Counted from the first letter of the stretch, positions 1 to 13,300 are shown. The stretch: DNA of 64,000 bases from Lepidurus packardi (GCA_023053545.1 JAKZAN010000005.1:2046001-2110000), one strand, 5' to 3'. The notes: generated by a model from the letters alone, not told the origin. Made by a program: numbers and translations.

Positions 1-2440
1 AGCTTTTTTATTTCTATATATAAAAACTAGCCTCTCGCTCTTGGACGCTACTTTTTTTTCGCTCCCAGGTCTACTATTAAAGATTTGCTGCTTCAGCACA
101 ACTTTTCACGGATGGCCAATTCAATTCATACTTCGTGTGAACAAGGACGCGAGAAAAGACAAGGGACCATTGCCTCAAACAGGCGGACGTATTAGTCGAA
201 CACCGTTTTCAGCACGTTCGTACAATGCCAACCGTGAAAACTCTTGCCATATTATTTTTATTTCGACTCCTTTTTGGTGATTTTTCTATACATTTTGGGC
301 CATACGGTTAAGACTCTTTAAGGTTACGTATTTTTATGTTACTTTTTTATACGGCGATTGGTTTTTCACAAGAGTTAGGGTTGTTGTGATCGTCCACCCA
401 TCCCATTAAGGAAATGGGCGCGTGTTTTTCTTGATGTTGCAAAAAGGAAGGAATCACCATGATGTGGTGGTTTGGGAACACGAGTGTTTATTGATCCTGC
501 TCCATGATTAGAGTGATAGCTTATGCGGGATCAATACATGTTTGGGTCCTTTGGAGCGGACCACTAGATACGAAAAAGTCGGAGGTATTATAACCCCAAA
601 GGTTTGAGTTAATAACGGATTTGCAGCCGACGTAATAGTAGACCAGCACCCAAGATTTAGACAAAGGGGGAAAACGGATTCCCAAATGCAGCCTTATATG
701 ATCATGTAGGCAAAAAGAGGCAATACAACACCGTCTAGGCAAACCCAGCCTTGTATAAGCAGCACTTAAGCATGATCATGATCGGCGTATCATATCCTAT
801 GACAGGGTTCTCTTTATTGGGATGGTATAAACTGACGAGTGATTTAGACAACCAACAACCCTAAAAAAAGGGAAAAAAGTTATATGTCTAGGACAGGAAA
901 CCGCAGAACGTTGCCATTCAGCTAACAACAACGGATTGATTTACAAGAAACCCTTCTCAATTTCCTTTTTATCTTAACCACAGGGAAAAGAATGAATAGC
1001 TTAAGGTTTAAAAGGCTTCCGAGTGAAGCAAAAAGTAACCAATATTAAGTCAAAACACCAACAATGTTATCCCAAATGTATGATCGCGTTTCCTCAGGTT
1101 TACCGACCGAAATTTTCACATTTTTCGGAATTTTCCGAAACCATACGGACAGGCGTCGAATTCGTAGCGTTGGTGTCCGCCTGCGTTCCCAAAGGCGCAA
1201 TAATGAATTACGGCAACCCGACAGAAGGACGACGGTATACTCAACTTAAGGACTATGAACCCTAACTTAAGGACGACAGACCCCGACAGAAGCACGACAA
1301 TAATCGCTAGCACCACGGACATGGCGTTTGGATGATCTTCCTGAGTCTTTCGAGTCCTTAAGTCGGGGTTAGGCCTTTTGTCGGGTCGTCCTTATGTCTA
1401 CGTAACTGCATAATAAAAAGTAGCCAAAGCGAATGTGGCTCCTTTAGTGGGACTTTTAAAGAAAAGATGGAATAAAAAAGTAGTATAATAACCATCCGGA
1501 ACGAATGAAATTGGTTGGCGACACTTGGTGCAAATGCAAAAGTGGAAACGGCAAAATAGCTTGTATAGGGGATTTCTACCCATTCTCTAAGCGCTCCAAA
1601 GGGACTTGTTATCATTGCACCGAATTTCTCTTTCATTAAAGCATGGAGAAAGAGAGAGAGAAGGGACTCGTCAAGCACGAAGTCGCTCTTTACTTTGTTA
1701 TCTAGTTTGAGAAGTTAATTAATATTTCAATTGGAGCAAACGGGATTGGGAGCGTGAGGATCGAAACCAAAAAGCTAAAGAGCTAAAGGGGGGACGACGT
1801 TCCTCGTTATGTTGTCTTTCTATCTTTTGATTCATTTTGGTGTGGTGTCTTCCGTCGTCTCTTGTGTGCTTTCGCTTGACAAAGAGTATTTCCCCAATCT
1901 TGGAAACTCGCCCTGCACCCATCTGCTGCCCCTTTTCTCCCTCTGTCGCTACGTATTCTGTCATCAAGAGAGCTGATGGAACCAGTCTGCATATGAAGTA
2001 CTTTTGAAATGGCTATTTAATCCACCCCACTCCCCTTACTCCCACCCTTCAACGTATTGCCTCGGTAAAAGGCGATTCTAATATTAGCTGACTAGAGCTC
2101 ATCAAGCGAGCGTCTGTCGTTGTACCAAGGCTTTTATGAACACATGATCTCCTAGTTGCTTGTATGTACAGTACCAGTACATATCGTTTGGCCCAGGAAA
2201 TGAAAAAGGGCGTAGGGTTTGACGTAGGAAGGGGGGGCCGAAACGAGAATGAGATGGACATGCTGAGTGATTGACAAGACCAACACCACTCAGCCGCAGA
2301 ATGGACGCGGAACGGCTGCAAGCGTCCCAAGCGTCGAGTTACGTATTTCATAACTGTCCCTGTACATAAATGCTGCGTTTGCAAGGGCGACGTCAAGCTT
2401 TTTGGGGAGGATGTTCAAAGATTACTCGCTTCTTCGAACC
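1..2440. other. No gene supported
   Basis: I see no spliced or single-exon gene here. The short open frames on both strands have no recognisable domain and no convincing splice junctions linking them. Around 1180-1300 there are loosely repeated words built on cttaagga and cgacaga. They look like a decayed tandem repeat. Confidence 0.5.
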
Positions 2441-2442
2441 TT

Positions 2443-2705
2443 AACTTAAGGCTTCCGTGTTCCTTAGCCTTTTGATGCGAAACACTCACAGATGGCACTG
2501 ATGTTTGTTATTGCCTTGCTTTGGAAAGTTAAAAAGAAGAAGCATAGCTAATTGCCACTAAAGTATCTATAAACAACCTGTCTATATCCACCAATTTTCC
2601 TTTTTTTAAGAATACGCCTCTTTATCTGTATTTCTCTTTTTAAGACTCCCTAGCTTAGTCATGCGAAACGTTCAAAGAGGGCAGTGATGTTTGTTAGTGT
2701 TTTGC
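2443..2705 (+). repeat. Two partial copies of a dispersed miniature-element end
   Basis: Two related segments (about 2443-2510 and 2641-2705) share the order: a GGCTTCC-like or GACTCCC-like start, then TTAG, then GCGAAAC, then a core around GATGTTTGTTA. The first copy contains CACAGATGGCACTGATG followed by TTTGTTATTG. That 27-base stretch matches exactly, in reverse orientation, the right end of the inverted-repeat element at 34189-34459. I infer that they are end fragments of the same non-autonomous DNA-transposon family. Confidence 0.55.
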
Positions 2706-2710
2706 AAAAG

Positions 2711-3800
2711 CCTTGCCTAAGAACGCAAAAAAAGAGATGAAATGTGCTGGGTTTTAACTCAAGTTGTTCCGCAATACCCAATGTCAACTGTCTATCGAGC
2801 TAAGGTATATTTGACAAAACCAAGAATTAAAGTCTTGTCTCGCTGTACACAATCTGCCAAGCGCCCAACTGACGAGCCGAGCAGATCCTTTGAGGTCAGA
2901 GGAGAATGTCAATTTGAGTGACTCCTTGCCAACTCATATCTGAGAGAATTGCACCTTTGAACCTACCCAAGCGAACGTGTATATACGCTAAATACTACAT
3001 GGATAGGTAGAACATACTGCAGCACAAGGTCTGGAGCATGGGGGGTACGCAAGGGGGGAGGTGGTACTTTACTCGGCATGTATCCGTCATTATAAATTTC
3101 TCGAGTCAAAGGGGGGTTCCGCGAGATCCGAGGTCCACGACAATCCCTTCCCAACTTCCAACATAATTCCTCTACGTTATCATTGTGGCATTCAAGGTAA
3201 ACGCTGAGCTGGGAAAGACGAAAGAAAAAAATGCCCTTGTACGTACGCGTACTGCTGGCGGTTTTGCATGCAACCATTTGGGGACCTTTCCACCACAGAG
3301 ATAAGGAGGGCTGATATACCATCGAAGTAGAGAAAGACGACGACGAAGATGAAGGAGAAGGTTCGGGCCTTTTAGAATCCGTAAGTCGACATCTCATGCT
3401 GGGTTTGCGGTCGGAGTCGCGGGCGTTTTGTCATGTGGAATTTTTCCTCTGTTTTTCCTCTCGACGGTTTAGTCATTTCCCAACCTATGTCCATTTATAC
3501 ACACATATACACCTTGAGCAGCCTTGTCTTTTGGGTGTCCTCAAGGCTGTGCTATGCTGGCGTTGTATATGCAAATCGAGGTCCGCCTTCAAGGGTTCCA
3601 TGTAGTCACGCACATGCTTCTTTATCATGTCGGTAACTAATGGGGAATGAAGAATTCAAGCAAAGGGGCCAGAGCAAAACGCTATTCCCACGTAGGAGCA
3701 AGGAGCAACAGAGCCAAAGAAACCGACCAACTTTCTCGACTCCCATGCAATAAACATGGCAGTAAAAGTGCAAAAAAGCGCCATGAGTCTACAATGACCA
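2711..3800. other. No gene supported
   Basis: Open frames occur on both strands around 2963-3397 and 3396-3636. They lack domains and any plausible exon partners. I see nothing further. Confidence 0.45.
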
Positions 3801-3839
3801 TTGTCGTTTTGTCAATACAAGATTTTTTTTTTAAATGCA

Positions 3840-4350
3840 ATTAATTTCTACCATGTTAACAGAAAATATTGAGGACACCATTATAATGACAGTAAAAATG
3901 CAGTAAAATTGGTCAACCGACCTAATGAAGGTTTAATTTTTCTGTAATTTTACTGCAATTTAGATACGAAACACTGGGGACCGTAAAAATGTAAAAAAAA
4001 ATGGAATTTGTAAAGTACCGTCAATTTTTATTGTAAAAAAATATAATTTTGACTGATTTACACTTTTAGAAATTGACTTTTTTCACAATGTTACTGTCAA
4101 AACCTATCTATATAGGTTTCATACATATGCAAACCTATATAGTGTGAATATTGCAACTTTTGCCATAGAATCAAAAGACTTCCAGATTCTTACTGTAAAA
4201 TCGAAAATTTTGGAATTCTACAGATGTACACTTTTGGAATTTGATTTTTTCATCATTATACTGTCAAAACCACAGTATACAGGTTTCCTATATAGGTGAC
4301 TGTGGTCAAAACTGTGAATATTGCAATTTTGCTGTAGATTTTTTACCCTT
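3840..4350. repeat. A/T-rich block with a degenerate tandem repeat
   Basis: Two diverged copies, about 4077-4185 and 4250-4350, share an ACTGTCAAAACC start, a palindromic CCTATATAGG-type core and a GTGAATATTGCAA tail. The surrounding bases are dominated by short words such as aatttt and gtaaaa. No coding potential is seen. This looks like an old repeat cluster rather than a gene. Confidence 0.5.
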
Positions 4351-5945
4351 ATATTGAAAGAAATGAATACTGCATTTAATATTACACCGCCAGACTATTA
4401 AACGGATGACTACTGCAAGATTACAACGTTTTTTTGGCGATATACAGTTCCAATCACCTTCGTGTTCTTCAAACGGAATTCACTGTCTCTTTACAACCCT
4501 GCTGGGATGCAATTACAGTGTTAAGGTATGGAACTGTAAAACTTTCGCCGAGTACTTCCTTCGGCGCCTCATTCAAGATTCTTTTCCATTTTTCCCTCTT
4601 TTTTTATAGACGACGCAAACCAAAGTTCCTCGTGAAGGAAACGATGGCGGAAATGACAACGAGGTGACATTAAGACTTGCATTAGGGACCCCAGACGGAA
4701 AAAAAGGCCAATGTCCTGGGGTTATCTTGCCAGTTGGCAATCATGACGTATATTTACCCTCTTCCCCATAAATTTCGGAAGGAAAAATTTCATCTGCAGA
4801 CGAATAATGTGCTGCCCTAGTTATGAAGGGAGGGTGGGGGAGAGGAAGAATCTCTCTAGCTTTACTCTTGATCACCCAAAGTCCTCTTTTCCCTACCTAA
4901 AAATCGATGCTAAGGGAAAATAAATAACTCCCGAATCTGGGAACGGCAGAAAGTTGAATCTCTAATGGAAAGTTGATACGTCAGTTGGTCAATGCGTGGA
5001 GAAAAAAAGGCAAAAAAGAAAAGTCAATGATTTACAATGAGTTAAGAGCGTAAAAACTTGGTCCTAGATCTCATAACGAAGCAAAAAAGAGGGGGGATTC
5101 GGTCCAGTTAAAGCCTTTATAATATTCACATTCCAGGACCCCCTTCGTTGTTATTATGCCTTCTCGGTGAAAAACGTCGTACTCTCTTGTACTCTACGGT
5201 CTACGGTGTTGTGCGTGTGAGAAATTTGAGGCTTGTTCCCAGCAATTTTCATTTTTCGTCTTTTAGGGGTGTTTGACTTTTTGAAAGGGGAGGAAGATGG
5301 CTAGATGAGAAGGTTTGGTCGCGCTACAAGAATGAGAAAGCAAAGTAAAAGGGGGTGCAAAAGTTCCGTTTTTAACCCTGCCTTGCCCCCTCGTTGACCC
5401 TGCGCCAGCAGCTGCAAGAAACCCGGGGGGTATCTCACCCTCTTGTGCCGAAAGAACATTCAGTTCAGCCAATTCCTACCAATTCAACCCCCCTCCTCGC
5501 TTCCCTCTCTGTTAGGAGGAACTTGGGCCATATATTATTGCCTATACCATGCCCAATACGTCCACCAAAAACGTGGCATCCAAATTGAGCCTAAACTCGT
5601 GAAATTGACAGAGTGTGTGGACTGTGGAGGAACCGGAAATTTTTTCCTCCCCGCTGCAACACTGCTTAGTTCCGGGCCTGGTATATAGCCCAAATTCAAC
5701 AATGGAAACCCTTACAATAAGGTCTTTGGGAATTGAATTGATAGGTCACCCCCCAGTCGAGATTCGTAATGGTTCTGAACCTCCGAAGGGAAAATCTTGG
5801 GAAGAGATGCCCGCAAACCCATGTTCTCCAACCTAAACCAAGAGACCATTGCCGGAGACAGTTCATTGCAAGATTAGCTAAGGGAGGAGGTACGCTTTGG
5901 GGCAAGTTATTTTGATAAACTGAGCGTAACAGTGCCGCAATAGCC
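4350..5945. other. No gene supported
   Basis: Mixed-composition sequence with short unlinked open frames, for example on the plus strand around 5394-5836. None shows a known motif. I see nothing further. Confidence 0.4.
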
Positions 5946-6014
5946 ACCGTAACGCAAGTTAGGAACGCATACAAGGGAGTGTAATTTTAGGGGAGACTAT
6001 CGTGCATACAGACT
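5946..6014 (+). repeat. 69-bp direct repeat, left copy
   Basis: This begins ACCGTAACGC and ends GCATACAGACT. It is about 93% identical by eye to 6731-6799, and the two copies flank an A/T-rich tandem-repeat block of about 715 bp. Confidence 0.75.
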
Positions 6015-6054
6015 CCTTTAGCGATTGCTGTTTGACATTTCGATTGTCTATTGG

Positions 6055-6570
6055 GAAATAGAAAAAATTGGAAAATGCAAAAATTGTCAAACAAAAAATC
6101 GCAATTTGATTTCTAAACCTTGTCGATGATTACAAAATTATAATTTCTAAAAAATTGTAAACCTTTTCTTTAACAAAAATGGTTTAATAAAATAGAAAAA
6201 ATTGTCAAATGCAAAAATTGTCAAATACAAAATCGCAATGTGATTTCTAAAGCTTGTCGATGATTCCAAAATTCTAAAATTATAATTTCTAAAAAACTGT
6301 AAACCTTTTCTTGAATAAAAATGCCGTCAAGCTTGTCCGTCAAATTTGTCAAAATACCGTCAAAATGCCGACAAATTCCAAAAATTGTCCATGATGAAAC
6401 AATTCGATAAAATTTTAAAATCCAAAATTCCAAAATGGGTCTTTAATAAAATTGCAGTGAAATATGTCAAACATTTCACAACTTTGTCAATGATTCAATT
6501 TTTTTATAAAAATTTAAAAATCTAAAAATTATAAATTCTAAAATTTGTAAAACGTGTCTTCTAACAAAAA
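6055..6570. repeat. A/T-rich tandem repeat, about 135-143 bp period, three copies
   Basis: Copies lie near 6055-6190, 6191-6330 and 6430-6570. Each has the order AAAATTGTCAAA, then GATTTCTAAA, then TTGTCGATGATT, then TAATTTCTAAAAA, then TGTAAACC and TTTTCTT. The third copy is the most diverged. A short insertion separates the first two in phase. No coding potential is visible. Confidence 0.7.
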
Positions 6571-6730
6571 TTACACTGACATTATGTCAACCGATCTATG
6601 AAGCTTTAATATTAATTTTTTTATCTACATTTATATAGATAAAAAAAACCTAGGGGCAGTTAATCTTTAAAAAAATATCATGGCAGTTTTAACGTCACCA
6701 TCGAAGTGGTAAATGCCATCCATGGCATAT

Positions 6731-6799
6731 ACCGTAACGCAATTTAGTAACGCATACAAGGGAGTAGAATTTCAGGGGAGACTATCGTGCATACAGACT
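6731..6799 (+). repeat. 69-bp direct repeat, right copy
   Basis: Right partner of 5946-6014 in the same orientation. The pair could be the ends of a small element or the product of a local duplication. I cannot see a target-site duplication or any coding interior. Confidence 0.75.
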
Positions 6800-9060
6800 G
6801 TTGTATGACATATTCATACAGTACAGTCCATGTGCTATCGGGAGCATAATTGGAGCGATAAGTTAGGATATTTTACTCCAAATATTACTCCAAATAAGAT
6901 TATCGATCGCAAAGGGGTTTTCAGTCTGCACGCACAGCACCGAAACTCGGGCAGCCGCGGTTCACATAGCATTGTCGTTTTCATTGTTGACTTGTTCCAG
7001 GTTCTTATTATTGACCCTCATGTGCGTGTTAGAACTGCTAGCTGTTTTTTTACATTCGTGAGTTTCTCCCAAGACTCGTTCGTTCGCTAGCTTAAAAAAG
7101 GGGGAAAATTATAAAAAATGAAAGGGTTTGCAAGAAAGAAAGAAAGAAAGAATGGAAGACAGATCCAGTACTAGTAAGTATGATGTGGGAGATTAAAAAC
7201 AATGATAAGAGGGGGGTAAAGGCAGAACGCGCAACAGAAAGAGAGAAAAATGCTCAGAAATCTTGGGAGATTTCTAGCTCATATGGAAATGCGTGTGAAA
7301 AGTTTAAAGAGAAAAAGTGAAAGAGCGACTGACAGAGCTAAGATTAAATTGTTTTTCGAGGGAAGACAAAAACGTTCCTTTTTTTTATCACCCAAACCTT
7401 GTTTTTTGTGTGCTCCTTTCTTTGCCTTTTCTTTCATTCAAGAATGTTAGTCAATGTTTTCGCTCATTTTTTTGTTTCAACACCAAACCTCGAAGTTGTA
7501 ATCCCAGTCGGGATAAACTATAAATCAGGCAAAGTTTTCAATCTTTCGGGGAAAAAAAATTGGAAAAGAGCGATAGAATCTTAGCACTGCCTATAATATA
7601 AGATAATTGAAAACACTTACTTTTCTAGATCGTTGAAACTTGTTCAGGGGCCACAGTTAATGTAAATGAATGTAAAAAAAGCCCCAAATGAAAGGTAAAC
7701 TCCCGTGAACGGCGAAAGGTTTAAACACACTTGCAATTGAAACCCAAATGAATCACGGTTACATTGCCAAAATCCGACATAATATGGTCCGCGTGGTTTA
7801 TGATGGAAGTAAACTTGCTGGCGAGAGAATAAACACAAATCAAATCAACTGTAGGAACGAAACTAAGACTTGGCATTCAACACTTGTCACTTTGTTCAAA
7901 GACTTTCCCACGCTCCACTCTGGATGGAATTTCACTTTTGAGAGCCGCCACATACGGCATAGGAATAACACTCCCTTGCGGTCTTGCTCGCGCTCAGAGA
8001 CGTCAACATCGATAGACGTCTGGCAGAGGACTGACTGTGACTGGGGTTGTGTTGGCTGTTGGGGAAACACGACTTAGGCTTGGGGAATTCGTTCTCTCCC
8101 TCTCCCGCCCCAACAAACTCGGAGCTCGCGACGGGCCTGTATGGTCTCGCCCGGGTTGCCCCGTTGCCCGTCGTTCGCGGTGCGCTGTGGTATGGTATGG
8201 CTTGCTGGCTTGCGATTGTCTCGTCTCGTGAGAAAAGCCATCGGATGCTTGGAATCCTGCCTTTGCCCTGCCAGAGGCTTCTTAAACCATCCCTTCAGTT
8301 ACAAAGTTGGATAGAGGAGGTTTTTGCTTGTGTTCCGGCGCGGTAGAAACAGGTCTGGAGGTCTTCCCAAGCGATTTTAGTTTGTGAGGTATATATATAT
8401 TGCCTAGAAGCAACTTTTTTAAGTTCAGGTAAGGTATGCTAAATTCCCGTTTTTCTTCCACTTCTGCTACTACCACTACCTTCTCGTCATCTTTTTGTTA
8501 GAGCTTATTATGCCTGAAAAGGTCACTGTGCTCGGCTTTATTTTCTTTATTTTTTTACTTCTGTTCTTTTTTTCACCTTCCTTAGTTGGTAGTATAAGAA
8601 GGACTATTGAATCAGAGTGGCAATGAAAGGCAGACAGCAGCTGAGCATCTTTCAACGTCCCAAGTTTGGCTGCTGCCGTAGCCCGAAAGAGGAGCGTCTA
8701 CTATCAATCACTCAAGGCAATGCAAAGCTCTAATAAACGCAAGGGACGGTGTAATTATTTAGTCCGTGTTTGTCGCTAACTTGGAGAAAGAAAAGGAAAA
8801 GTAAAGACAAGGAAAGAAGAAGAAAAATAGCACTGGCAGATAAACAGCTGTGATAGCCGGATGCACTTTTGTACAACTTTTGAAGGCAATCCGTTTTTGC
8901 AAGTGAAGTCAAATATCGGGCTGACGAGGGCAAAATGAATCAGGGCTTGCTGAGGTAAAGTTACAAAGGGGGGCCGAAGCAATAAGTTGTTGGCTTTACC
9001 AAGTTTTATAGCTTGCGTTTAGATGGGATGCTGCTGCTGTGGAGAGAACTTGGGTCAGTT
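6800..9060. other. No gene supported; GC-rich patch at about 8040-8250
   Basis: A tetranucleotide run (GAAA)n lies at about 7128-7152 and a short AT run at about 8390-8400. Around 8040-8250 the sequence is clearly richer in G, C and CpG than its surroundings, which could mark a promoter. No coding exon follows that I can support. Confidence 0.4.
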
Positions 9061-9326
9061 TAAGATCAAAAGTCAATAGACGATGCAAGAGCGAAGTTGG
9101 TGACTAAGGAGTGCGAGTTCGTGCCGAACAATGGAATCGATGCTTTCTTGGATGCTGGTACAGCGACACTCAAACTATTGCTATTGCGAGCGCAACCGAT
9201 GATACGGGAAATCAATAATGTAGCTTTAGATTCAAACGGGGAAACCAACATTTGCACCTTACATCTGGAAAGGACATCAGCGATTACACAGTGAATCTGA
9301 GATGCTCTATTTAGAACTATTTTCAA
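9061..9326. other. Open frame on both strands, unrecognised
   Basis: About 240 bases stay open on the plus strand and on the minus strand with non-repetitive amino-acid content. I recognise neither reading. No clean splice partners are visible. It may be a decayed exon or transposon fragment, or chance. Confidence 0.2.
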
Positions 9327-9972
9327 AGTATAATTCTTTCAATGCTTCGCATGGCAAGTTATTCCAAAGTCTGTTTCTTGCAACAGTGTCTACTAAAATT
9401 CGTCTATTTTAGACAAATTTGCTAACTATAGATCTTATAACAAATCAAATACAGTAGGCGACGCGAATTATGATCAGCCGCATTATAGAATCAAATTTTT
9501 AAGGACCGATTCAAAATGATAAAATGAATAGCATGTTAGTCGGTTATCAGAATCACACTTTCGATACCAGAATCCATTAAATAATTTCAGGTCATACTTT
9601 GTGTTGACAACTTGCGGTGGACATCTTCACATGAATTGTACTTAGGCACTTACCAGTGATTACAAATGCTTATATAATGTTGGAAAATCTACCTACACCT
9701 AGACTTTCCAATCTGATTCTAGACAAACGAAAATAAGCGAATGTTTTAGCTAATTTCTATCCCAGGTAACCTTAATTTGAAAGATTTTCTTGTTAAGTTA
9801 CTTTTGTGCATTGTGTAGACAATAAACTCTAATTTCCTTCTTAATATCTTTGTTTTTAAGTTTTTCACATCGTAAACAACCTACAGTTGTACCCATATGT
9901 ACCTGTATGTAAAATATGTTGGTACATATATCCGTTTTTCGGCTATTAGAATTAATTGAATTATCTCTGACG

Positions 9973-10396
9973 TGTTGCGAAGCGACTTCTGACTAAAGAG
10001 ACTGACAGTTGGACACTGACCTCTGTTCTCCCTCGATTTGTAACCAGTTTTCATCTCCCTGACTCTCTAGGAATACATACTCTATAGAATATAACGTTGA
10101 CATGACGATGACTTTGGTATAAAAAGGACCCGAAATGACACTGATACGGTAGTGTTGGAGGTAGTATTAGAAGTTGGACACAAGACGACAGACTCAATCT
10201 ACCACTCGAAATAACTCAACTTGGCGATGTGCTAATATCAAATACAGTTACTTTCAGCAGCCATCTCTCTCTCTCAATTCTCCCAAACACAATGCAGGAC
10301 CTCAAATCTCTATTCTCGCGTATCTTGCGTATCTCTATTCTCGCAAATCTCTATTCTCGCGTATCTCTGACCAATAATTTGCACTACTCAGCAACA
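9973..10396 (+). mobile_element. Solo-LTR-like fossil
   Basis: This 424-bp segment starts TGTTGC and ends GCAACA, an exact 6-bp inverted terminal pair of the TG...CA kind that bounds LTRs. It contains a strong TATA box (TATAAAAA, 10118-10125) about 150 bp into the element. It is flanked by 5-bp sequences TGACG and TGAGG, a likely target-site duplication with one difference. No internal region or second LTR is seen nearby, so it reads as a solo LTR of a Gypsy- or BEL-like element. Orientation is set by the TATA box. Boundaries are inferred from the termini. Confidence 0.55.
10304..10366 (+). repeat. Short tandem repeat of a TCTCTATTCTCGC unit
   Basis: Three occurrences of TCTCTATTCTCGC lie within 63 bases. 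The first and third sit in identical 22-bp stretches spaced 41 bp apart. The array is near the 3' end of the solo-LTR-like segment. Confidence 0.7.
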
Positions 10397-13300
10397 TGAG
10401 GCTATAAAACTAAATGTTAAACCAACTGGTCAGGGTGTGCGAAGTTCACAAGCCAATGCGAATCCCTCCATTTAAATCCGTTTGAATTCCCTTTCCAGTT
10501 CCAATTGTGTTACTGTAATATTGCCAAATACCAATTAAGTGCTTTTAAGGTTCTGTAGTTAGTAGAGTTCTGGTATGTTATAATAGCGTCCTTCCGTTTC
10601 TATTGCCATGTTTAAAGTGTGCATATGAAAGGTATTCCGTGGTGTTTAACCGTAAAATTAACGACGAAACATTGTCAAGCGTACTGACCATAACTGCCGA
10701 CACTATTTGAACATGGAATTCCTGAAATAATATTGGAGCTGCTTGCTAATTGCGAAAGGTATGCGCGCTTCAGTTATTTGGGGAGGTCTTGGAGAGCCTG
10801 ACAGACTTGCGGGTGCCATTCGGTTTTCAAGACGAGGTGTGAGGTAAAAGAGAGGTAAAAAGAAAAGAGGCGAGGCTATTTTCCTGTGCTTTGAGAAGGG
10901 GGGAAATTGGGGAGAAATTTTGCTGACAAGACGTCTCTCTTCCTTTACTTGTCCAGTAATCTAAAGAGAAGAAACAAGGCAAAGGGAAGCTGGGCTAACA
11001 GCACCTGAGTAAACAAGACTTAAAAGTAAGTTGGAGGAACATCCAAGCGGGAGAGAAACGTCTCTTTTCAGAACTTAGCAACTGCTGCTTTGTATGATTC
11101 TTCTCCCCTTACAAATCCTTTCCTTTTTTTTACATAATAGGATTGAAAATTGAAACACCTGAGTCATAATGGTTAGAGAAGTCTTTTTTTTCTCTTTTCG
11201 TTTAATATGTGAGTTGTTCAGCGCCAGTTTCATTTATAGAAGCCTCCATAGCCATTTATAGCTTAATCCATCCTCTGACTGTTAAAAAGGCTTTTCAAAG
11301 GGCTAAAAGCAAAACGATGACTGAGTTTCACTTTAACTTATGGGGAAACTCAATCGAAAATGCAATCTATCTTTAATAACCCTTTCGCACGTAAATTCGT
11401 CCTTTCCACGCCTACCTCTCTCCCTCAATCCAAACTCATTTAAACAGTTAAGCAAAGGAAGCTAAATTTTTTGCTAACTTGTAAGGTAAACCTGCCCGAA
11501 GGAGGGAGAGAAATAAATAATTAAAAGTTAGCCTTCGCAAACCAAGGATCGATTGATCCTAACTAGTCGTTGCTATCCTTAACTTTAACAGCCGTTTGCT
11601 TACTAGGCTGATGTCCATTACATGCTAATCAAGCTCAACTAGGCTCAGATCGTAAAAGTGTTGACAAACTAAAGTTTCATTCTAGCTTAAACCTTCGAAG
11701 CTTTTAGCTTACACCGTTCCATTGAAGCTTCAACCTTTCCAATTCGTATTATTTAAGCGTAAGGCTGTGAAGGCTAAAAGATGTGAAGGTGTAGCATCTT
11801 CACGTGGTTAAACCCTTTCCCGTCAGCAAGTCTTGTCAACGGACAAAGAGGGACGTTTTTGGGTGCGCGTTTGGCCCATGGAAATGTTAGTACAAGAAAT
11901 AATACTGAAAAACTATTGTTGTAGTGAAATATTGTAGAGAGGGTGCTTCCCTTCTATCGGGATCGCTTATTTGTTACGTTTTAAGGAAAAAGAAAGTTCT
12001 TGAAACGAAATGGGATTCTTTCTTTCGCATCCCTGTTGTTTACTTTCCAAACCTGGTTAAAACTATGTCCGAAGTTATCGAATATGCTTATTTGTCAATT
12101 GGCGCCTAACTTAACGAGCAATTGGCGCTTAACTTAACTTAAATTGTCAACACAGGACTTTAATTGGGATTAGCTGATGTGCGTTAAAGTTAAGAGAGTT
12201 GTAACAACCTCGTGAATTGGAAAACTTAATGTCCGTTAACCTGAACGGAGTTGTTGCTTGACTACTCACTTAAGTGGGGTTAACTCAGGTAGAAGAAGTT
12301 GATTGTCATTAACTTGTCCCGTCTAGCCTAGCTGACTAGTCGTGGTTATCCTTAACTTTTTACAGCCGTTCGCTTAGGATACCATTTTAAACATTGATAA
12401 AATAGCCGGTCTTTAGAGGCGTACAAAGCTGAGGGATTCCAGACTTGGGAGGAATGCGGCCTCACACGGAAGAGTACCCTCTCTTCGTGGTCTTCTTCTT
12501 TGGGGGGGAAATCACATTCCCAACTCTGCAATCAGTTTCCGGACATGAAAATCCCAAATCCGGTCGTCTTTGCAGGGAACATGTATGGCAATAGAGGTGG
12601 AGTCGCCATCGAGGGAGGGGAAAAGGACGTGGGAGGGTGAACAAAACGGACCCTCAGGTTCCCCTTTCCAGAAGTACCCATCGTTATCTTATAGTCCTGA
12701 TTGGATGCTTTGGGCTTTCTAACAGGATCACGCCAATTTAATGCGCCATACCATCAATTTTCTTATAGTTTTGAATATTTATGGCGTTTTTTTTCTAATG
12801 AAACCCTTTTCCCCCCACTCCAAAGTCGCTATGAAAAAAAGAAAGCTGGGTTGTTACCTCCGTAAAAAGTGGAGCTCTCCAAACCTGTGGGCCCCGCCAA
12901 AAGATGAGGGTTTGAAGAATCATTTGAAATTCTTTAACAAGCGGGGAATAGGGGATACGTTACGATTTTCTTTTGTTGTTATTTTAGACCAGCGCGCCCT
13001 CTCGCCTCAAGCACAAGCGACTGATCATTATCCTAAAGGCGCAACTAATGAGCAAATGACATGCCAACTTGCCAAAAAGCTTGTGTGAGTCGTGTCAGTA
13101 TATGTACCGGCAGTTCTTTGTCGTTTCCTAAAGCACTAATTGGATCGAGGATATTTTTTCCTGCTATCTTTCCACGTCCAAGGGAAATTCTTTCACCGAA
13201 GACCATCGTGTTGCATTGCAACACATCCTTTTAATTAATTCTCGTATCTTTTTGCTTTCATGATTTATTATTGTTGAGAAAGAAAGATCTTTTTCTCGGA

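Noticed and set aside
4100-4350. CCTATATAGG palindromes as operators or promoters
   Set aside because: They sit within a degenerate A/T-rich repeat with no adjacent gene, so repeat structure explains them better.
9066-9326. Overlapping open frames on both strands as a gene
   Set aside because: Amino-acid content looks protein-like on both strands, so it cannot identify a coding strand. No domain or junction supports either.
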